Shown: in pieces, positions 59,249 to 64,000 of the stretch
How positions within the stretch are numbered: the stretch's first letter is position 1
Layout: every line of letters starts with the position of its first letter
Assembly (NCBI GenBank): GCA_026415135.1
Contig: JAOAHS010000061.1
Location: 1-64,000, forward strand
Length of the DNA stretch: 64,000 nucleotides
DNA from: Calditerrivibrio sp.
GTDB taxonomy: Bacteria > Chrysiogenota > Deferribacteres > Deferribacterales > Calditerrivibrionaceae
Direction: 5' to 3'
Made by a program: the position numbers and the translations under genes
Notes under the pieces: model-generated
Database searches by the model: none
Told to the model about the DNA's origin: nothing
Seen by the model: the letters and a program-made list of their open reading frames with translations, nothing else

Positions 59249-60868
59249 ATGGCTACACCTGAGTTTTTTTACCAGGATCCATTCCCTTTGGGGCCGGATA
59301 AAACAGAATACAGACTCTTATCAAAGGAAGGGATAACGGTAACAGAGTTTGAAGGTAAACCTATTCTGAAAATTGATCCAGAAGTATTAACATACCTGAC
59401 AAATCAGGCATTTAGGGATGTTTCCTTTTTGCTTCGCAAAGAACACAACGAAATGGTGGCTAAAATCCTTTCTGATCCTGAAGCATCTCCAAACGATAAA
59501 GGGGTAGCCCTTGCTTTTCTTAGGAATGCAGAGGTCTCTGCAAAGTTTGAGCTTCCCTTTTGCCAGGATACAGGAACTGCAACTGTGGTTGCTAAAAAGG
59601 GGCAGCAGGTTTGGACTGGAGTAAATGATGCTGAATATATTAGCAAAGGTGTATATAAAACTTACACAGAGGAAAATTTAAGGTACTCCCAAACGGTAGC
59701 TCTTGATATGTATACAGAAAAGAATACTGGTACTAATTTACCTGCTCAGATTGATATTTATGCTACAGAAGGTATGGAGTATAAATTTCTTTTTGTTGCA
59801 AAAGGTGGTGGTAGTGCAAACAAGACTTATCTTTATCAGGAGACAAAAGCGCTTCTTACCCCAGAAAAGCTTGAGAAGTTTTTGATCGAAAAGATGAAAA
59901 CGATAGGTACGGCTGCATGTCCTCCCTATCACTTGGCTTTTGTTATAGGTGGTACTAGTGCAGAAGCATGTTTGAAGACTGTGAAGTTAGCTTCCACTAA
60001 ATATTATGATGAATTACCTACGACAGGTAATGAGCATGGACGGGCTTTCAGGGATATTGAATTAGAAGAAAAATTGTTAAAAGCAGCCCAGCAGTTAGGT
60101 ATTGGTGCCCAGTTTGGTGGAAAGTATTTTTGCCATGATGTAAGAGTAATTAGATTGCCAAGACATGGTGCTTCTTGTCCAGTGGGTATGGGGGTATCAT
60201 GTTCTGCTGATAGAAATATAAAAGCCAAAATAAACAAAGATGGTATATGGCTTGAAGAGCTTGATAGGGATCCGGGCAGATTGATCCCGCCACAATATAG
60301 GGGTAAACATAGTCATGGAGTAAAAATAGACCTCAATAGACCGATGAAGGAGATTTTGGCGGAGCTTTCCAAATACGAGGTTGCCACACCGTTACTTTTG
60401 ACCGGGACACTTGTGGTAGCTAGGGATATTGCTCATGCTAAGTTCAAAGAGCTTATAGATGCTGGCAAAGGTGTGCCCCAATATTTAAAAGATCATCCGG
60501 TATACTATGCAGGTCCAGCTAAGACGCCAAAGGGTAAGCCATCTGGTTCGTTTGGGCCTACAACTGCTGGTAGGATGGATTCGTATGTGGAGCTACTACA
60601 ATCCCACGGTGCTTCGATGATCATGATAGCAAAAGGGAACAGAAGTCAACAGGTGACCGACGCGTGTAAAAAGTATGGGGGGTTCTATCTTGGTTCTATA
60701 GGAGGTCCTGCAGCTTTACTTGCTGAGGAGAATATAAAGAAGGTAGAGTGTATAGATTTTCCTGAGTTTGGAATGGAAGCTGTTTGGAAAATAGAAGTGG
60801 TAGATTTTCCTGCATTCATCCTTGTAGATGATAAAGGGAATGATTTTTTCAAGAAATTAGGGTTATAA
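59249..60868 (+). CDS. fumA: Class I (Fe-S) fumarate hydratase
   Basis: A 539-residue one-chain class I fumarase (alpha and beta parts fused), interconverting fumarate and malate with an oxygen-labile [4Fe-4S] cluster. Cluster and active-site segments: [17 protein letters not shown] (Cys), [16 protein letters not shown] (Cys), and [20 protein letters not shown]. The beta part has [35 protein letters not shown] and GRMDSYVEL. The gene is divergent from acnB, with its own promoter and a strong terminator. The oxygen-sensitive type fits an anaerobe. Confidence 0.95.
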   Translation: MATPEFFYQDPFPLGPDKTEYRLLSKEGITVTEFEGKPILKIDPEVLTYLTNQAFRDVSFLLRKEHNEMVAKILSDPEASPNDKGVALAFLRNAEVSAKFELPFCQDTGTATVVAKKGQQVWTGVNDAEYISKGVYKTYTEENLRYSQTVALDMYTEKNTGTNLPAQIDIYATEGMEYKFLFVAKGGGSANKTYLYQETKALLTPEKLEKFLIEKMKTIGTAACPPYHLAFVIGGTSAEACLKTVKLASTKYYDELPTTGNEHGRAFRDIELEEKLLKAAQQLGIGAQFGGKYFCHDVRVIRLPRHGASCPVGMGVSCSADRNIKAKINKDGIWLEELDRDPGRLIPPQYRGKHSHGVKIDLNRPMKEILAELSKYEVATPLLLTGTLVVARDIAHAKFKELIDAGKGVPQYLKDHPVYYAGPAKTPKGKPSGSFGPTTAGRMDSYVELLQSHGASMIMIAKGNRSQQVTDACKKYGGFYLGSIGGPAALLAEENIKKVECIDFPEFGMEAVWKIEVVDFPAFILVDDKGNDFFKKLGL

Positions 60869-60874
60869 TTTAAA

Positions 60875-60898
60875 GGGGGCATAGCCCCCGATTTTTTT
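60875..60898 (+). terminator. Terminator after the fumarase gene
   Basis: GGGGGC-ATA-GCCCCC stem followed by GATTTTTTT. The pyrF ribosome-binding site (GAGGTAATA) begins right at the end of the T run, so some read-through probably feeds pyrFE. Confidence 0.85.
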
Positions 60899-60907
60899 GA
60901 GGTAATA

Positions 60908-61615
60908 ATGAGTGAAATTATAGTTGCACTGGATTTTGGTGATTTTGAAGATGCTAAAAGGATTATAGATAACACATGTGAGCTGTTATCCTTTTATAAG
61001 GTAGGTCTTGAAAGTTATATATCTTGTGGAGAGAGGTTAATTGGATACTTAAAGGATAAGGAGAAAAAGATCTTTCTTGATCTAAAGTTTCATGATATAC
61101 CAAATACTGTTAGTTCGGCTACCATTGCATGTATGAAATTTGGTGTGGATATGATTAATATGCATGCGCAGGGTGGAATTGAGATGATGATGATCACTGT
61201 GGATAGAGTTAGCTCTTATTGTGGTGAGCATTGTATAAAAAAACCACTGTTAATTGCTGTAACCCTCTTAACATCACTTGATGATGGATATTTAAGAGAT
61301 TATAAAATAGGTTTTAATTCTTCTGAAGAGTATGTTTTAGATTTGGCTAAAAAATCTAAGCTTGCTGGACTTGATGGTGTTGTCTCTTCGCCCAAAGAGA
61401 CAGTGTTGATAAAAAAGGAACTGGGTAAAACTTTTCTCACTATTACCCCTGGTATTAGACCGGCTTATGAACAGATGGGGGACCAGAAAAGGGTCATGAC
61501 CCCAAAAGAAGCTAAACAGGTTGGTACCGATTTTATGGTGATTGGTAGACCTATAACAAAGGCTAAAGACCCAAAAGGGGCAGTAATAAAAATTTTGGAG
61601 GAACTAAATGACTGA
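60908..61615 (+). CDS. pyrF: Orotidine 5'-phosphate decarboxylase
   Basis: A 235-residue TIM-barrel enzyme converting OMP to UMP. N-terminal IIVALDFGDFEDAKR and the catalytic FLDLKFHDIPNTV (DxKxxDI) are clear; later GVVSSPKE, ITPGIRP and IGRPITKAKDP bind phosphate. The length is typical of the bacterial type I enzyme. Only 10 bases lie between the fumarase terminator and the ATG. It overlaps pyrE by 8 bases, so the last two steps of UMP synthesis are made together. Confidence 0.96.
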   Translation: MSEIIVALDFGDFEDAKRIIDNTCELLSFYKVGLESYISCGERLIGYLKDKEKKIFLDLKFHDIPNTVSSATIACMKFGVDMINMHAQGGIEMMMITVDRVSSYCGEHCIKKPLLIAVTLLTSLDDGYLRDYKIGFNSSEEYVLDLAKKSKLAGLDGVVSSPKETVLIKKELGKTFLTITPGIRPAYEQMGDQKRVMTPKEAKQVGTDFMVIGRPITKAKDPKGAVIKILEELND

Positions 61616-62183
61616 AGATCAGATTTTAGACGTTTATAAAAGGCATGGGGCTTTTTTGACAGGTCATTTTCTTTTGTCTTCTGGTTTGCACAGTGATACC
61701 TACCTTCAAACGGCTTTGGTGATGCAGTATCCAGTTATTGCAGAATCGATTATAGGTGAGTTGGTCAAAAGAGTCTATGATATAAACTTTGATACAGTTT
61801 TAAGCCCAGCTATCGGAGGTATAAGGTTTGGATACGAGTTTGCAAGACTTTTAAGAAAAAGAGCTATTTTTGCCGAAAGAGAAAATGATGTTATGACATT
61901 AAGGCGTGGTTTTACAATTAAGGCTGGAGAAGCCATTATGATAGCTGAAGATGTTGTAACAACAGGTAAGTCTACTATGGAGTGTGTAAAGGTTGCAGAG
62001 GATAACGGTGCCCGTGTTGTAGGTATCGTTTGCATGATTGATAGAAGTGGCGGAGAGGTAGATTTTCCTTATCCATTCTTTCCTCTCGTAAGAGTAAAAG
62101 TGGGTACATTCAAACCAGAAGAATGTCCTATGTGTAAACAGGGCGTACCTCTCGTAAAACCGGGTAGTAGAAAAAATATATAG
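61608..62183 (+). CDS. pyrE: Orotate phosphoribosyltransferase
   Basis: A 191-residue type I phosphoribosyltransferase making OMP from orotate and PRPP. N-terminal GHFLLSSGLHSDTYLQTALV, then SPAIGGIRFGYEFAR, and the PRPP loop MIAEDVVTTGKSTMECV. The C-terminal tail ECPMCKQGVPLVKPGSRK has a CxxC, a form seen in PyrE of Thermus-type and other thermophilic bacteria. It overlaps pyrF by 8 bases and is followed by a terminator. Confidence 0.95.
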   Translation: MTEDQILDVYKRHGAFLTGHFLLSSGLHSDTYLQTALVMQYPVIAESIIGELVKRVYDINFDTVLSPAIGGIRFGYEFARLLRKRAIFAERENDVMTLRRGFTIKAGEAIMIAEDVVTTGKSTMECVKVAEDNGARVVGIVCMIDRSGGEVDFPYPFFPLVRVKVGTFKPEECPMCKQGVPLVKPGSRKNI

Positions 62184-62184
62184 T

Positions 62185-62213
62185 AAGGAAAGGTTGAATC
62201 CTTTCCTTTTTTT
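62185..62213 (+). terminator. Terminator after pyrE
   Basis: AAGGAAAGG-TTGAAT-CCTTTCCTT, a 9-bp stem, followed by further T. It also abuts the end of the convergent GH57 gene. Confidence 0.85.
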
Positions 62214-64000
62214 ATACTATCCACTCATGGGGGTTTTTAGGTTGGAGTACCAATTTTATTCTATTGTAGAGAGGAGCTTTCTCCAGTAGCTTATCATCGG
62301 AGTACAGTTCAAAATAGATTTCTATTTCCTTATTTTTATAATTATCTTCTATCTTAAAAAGAAGTTCTAAATCTGTGTCTAATCTATAGTCTATTAGCGT
62401 TAGAATATTAGAATAGTTTTCTGGATGTCTATTTTTTAGTGATAGTTTTATAAGGGTATCATCGACATTGATTTTTAGAATGATATCTTCTTTATGGGTA
62501 TGGATCAGAGAAAAGTTTCCAGAAATGTATATAAAAAGATATTCGTCATTGAACCCCCATTTCATTTTTTTTAGGTAATTAGCATCTGTGTGCATAGATG
62601 ACATATCATACTTGAGGTCTATTTCACCAGAACCTAAATATTCCAGTTGGGATAGTTTACCATCGAAGTTTGTGTGTATTTCTGAAGATGGATTTTTTAT
62701 CTTCATTTTTTTGTGGAATTTTTTTATGGGTTCAAAAAGCTTTTGGGGGATAGTGATATTTAGATTTTTATAAACGTTTATTAGGTGTTTTCTAAAAAGG
62801 TAATCCAAAACATCTGCTTGTTCGGTGTAATGATCGTCACCAAACCACCAAAACCAATCGCTACCTTCTGCTATGTGGATCTCCTTTTCTATCTTCTCGA
62901 TTTGTTGTTCTAATAGATGTGGTTTCGATGTATAGTAATCTTGTATTGCTTGGTATAAAGATTTCCATGCTGCATTTTTCTCTTCGTGACCCATCCATGT
63001 TAAAAAATTCCCATTAATCCATGATCCGGCAGCTATAGACGTTATCGTTCGTTCCGGAATATCTTTATTCTTTATGGCATCAGTAAAGGTGATTGTTTCA
63101 ATCCATTCCGAAGTTGATATCCTTTGATATAGTTGTTCAAAGAAGTTTCTTGCGTTATTTTTATAAAATTCCCAAGCATTTTCACCATCAAGTATGACAG
63201 AGACATGTGGGGAAAAGTCAGATAATTCATAAATTTCTTTGAGATGCTGGATAAAATCATCTGCAGCTTTTTCTGGATCTAAGTTAGCATAAACAAATCC
63301 TATCAAATCACTTAACTTTTTATCCCTGAAAAAGATATTTATTCGTTGTTCACCTTTTTGGTAAATGTATTTCTTATATAGGAGGGGTCTATCTGTAAGG
63401 TTTTGCAGATTTATATGTAAAGTTCTTGATAAAATGTCTTCGTCGCTTGCCATCCATTTAACGTTATGTTTTATAAATAGCTCAGCTGTTTTTGTGCTTA
63501 CTGAGCCTTCAGCAGGCCAAAACCCAGAAGGTTTAGTTCCAAATATATTGTTAAACAACTCTATTGCTTTTGATAAATGCCATTCAGCGTCATTATCTAA
63601 AGGGTAACAGTTTTCAGGTAAGGCAATATCCGGTAGAGCTTCATGAAACGATATGGGATCAATAAGGAGAGGTAGAATAGGGTGGTAGTATGGTGTTGTT
63701 GAGATTTCTATGGAGCCTATTTCATAAAGTTTCTTGTAATAAGGCAATATATAATGGAACTTTGATTTTAAAATATCTAATAGCTGTTGTTTTTCTTCTT
63801 CGGTATAGTATCTATCTTTTTGAATAAGTTTTTTTATAAAGCCAGATTCTTCTCTTATAAATGTTCCCGTCCATGAGAGAAGAAAATGAACCTGAAGATC
63901 CAGTAATTCTGTTAGACTGACATTTTGTTGCCTTTCATTTTTAAACTTATAATATAACTCTTTGTATCTAACAGAAGCTGATATCATGTTTTTTTCATTT
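62212..64000 (-). CDS. GH57-family glycoside hydrolase, 5' end beyond the window
   Basis: About 595 residues of a GH57 alpha-glucan-active enzyme are visible (alpha-amylase, amylopullulanase or 4-alpha-glucanotransferase type). Family blocks: EISTTPYYHPILPLLID, then GFWPAEGSVSTKTAEL holding the nucleophile Glu, SVILDGENAWEFYKNN holding the acid/base Asp, and SDWFWWFGDDHYTEQ, followed by a beta-rich C-terminal domain. An ATG at 63987 exists, but the frame is open past the window edge and the N-terminal HQHQPY-type motif of the family is missing. The real start therefore lies outside. It probably degrades or remodels stored glucan. Confidence 0.88.
   Translation of the reverse strand, partial: NEKNMISASVRYKELYYKFKNERQQNVSLTELLDLQVHFLLSWTGTFIREESGFIKKLIQKDRYYTEEEKQQLLDILKSKFHYILPYYKKLYEIGSIEISTTPYYHPILPLLIDPISFHEALPDIALPENCYPLDNDAEWHLSKAIELFNNIFGTKPSGFWPAEGSVSTKTAELFIKHNVKWMASDEDILSRTLHINLQNLTDRPLLYKKYIYQKGEQRINIFFRDKKLSDLIGFVYANLDPEKAADDFIQHLKEIYELSDFSPHVSVILDGENAWEFYKNNARNFFEQLYQRISTSEWIETITFTDAIKNKDIPERTITSIAAGSWINGNFLTWMGHEEKNAAWKSLYQAIQDYYTSKPHLLEQQIEKIEKEIHIAEGSDWFWWFGDDHYTEQADVLDYLFRKHLINVYKNLNITIPQKLFEPIKKFHKKMKIKNPSSEIHTNFDGKLSQLEYLGSGEIDLKYDMSSMHTDANYLKKMKWGFNDEYLFIYISGNFSLIHTHKEDIILKINVDDTLIKLSLKNRHPENYSNILTLIDYRLDTDLELLFKIEDNYKNKEIEIYFELYSDDKLLEKAPLYNRIKLVLQPKNPHEWIV

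Noticed and set aside
63985-63987. ATG at 63987 as the GH57 start
   Set aside because: The frame is open beyond it to the window edge and the family's N-terminal His-rich motif is missing, so the gene is cut by the window.
1-64000. CRISPR array, phage, transposon, tRNA or rRNA
   Set aside because: No regularly spaced direct repeats, transposase or integrase motifs, cloverleaf-type sequences or rRNA-like conserved blocks were seen on either strand.

Overview
The window looks like an ordinary chromosomal segment of a low-GC, Gram-negative, motile anaerobe. Evidence includes lipid A/undecaprenyl-phosphate-type envelope genes, a YbgF-like Tol-Pal protein, CheV, a one-chain pyruvate:ferredoxin oxidoreductase, aconitase B, an Fe-S class I fumarase, a mitochondrial-type citrate synthase and a periplasmic c-type-heme sensor kinase. 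This combination fits the Deferribacterota (a Calditerrivibrio/Deferribacter-like bacterium). That placement is inference from gene content and base composition, not a database match. I saw no rRNA, tRNA, CRISPR array, insertion sequence, prophage or integration scar.

Layout. 1-11.1 kb (+): the end of a nucleoside-gate membrane protein and a small zinc-ribbon-like protein come first. Then a tight operon: phenylacetate-CoA ligase, tandem-ACT protein, two tandem solute-binding proteins, LivH-LivM-LivG-LivF, a second phenylacetate-CoA ligase, an HD hydrolase and a membrane protein. 11.2-14.8 kb (+): pyruvate:ferredoxin oxidoreductase with its own promoter and terminator. 14.8-22.3 kb (-): citrate synthase, a ZapE-like ATPase, an inositol-monophosphatase family enzyme, a DUF4388/J-domain/TPR protein and prolyl-tRNA synthetase. 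22.5-34.9 kb (+): a DMT transporter, a candidate small RNA, then crotonase, DNA polymerase I, two diguanylate cyclases, HisD, Rpe, an RNA m5C methyltransferase, and a pair of peptidoglycan enzymes matching the Csd6/Pgp2 and Csd4/Pgp1 helical-shape enzymes.

34.9-46.3 kb (+): a head-to-tail run beginning with a BMP-type purine nucleoside ABC importer and a xanthine-type phosphoribosyltransferase. It continues through a heme-binding sensor kinase into an envelope glycan cassette (GT2, LAB_N protein, two GT39/ArnT-like transferases, PAP2 phosphatase). 46.3-49.0 kb (-): cheV, a ybgF-like gene and a LysM gene. 49.1-55.6 kb (-): one long operon from a palindrome-bearing promoter: znuA-znuC-znuB-zur-like-gph-mtaD-AEC carrier-MBL hydrolase. 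55.6-59.0 kb (-): acnB and a methyltransferase. 59.2-62.2 kb (+): class I fumarase, pyrF, pyrE. 62.2-64 kb (-): a GH57 glycosidase cut by the window edge.

The most useful observations are these: the paired helical-shape peptidoglycan enzymes; a candidate ~70-nt RNA with a sigma-54-like promoter and three GGA motifs; a shared GTATAC-type palindrome before gltA and acnB; a 7-1-7 palindrome inside the znuA promoter; a LivG with a degenerate ABC signature; a c-heme sensor kinase; and three genes (suhB, the DMT transporter, the crotonase) whose promoters sit so close to the ATG that the mRNAs look leaderless. I did not find a clearly new defence or mobile system.
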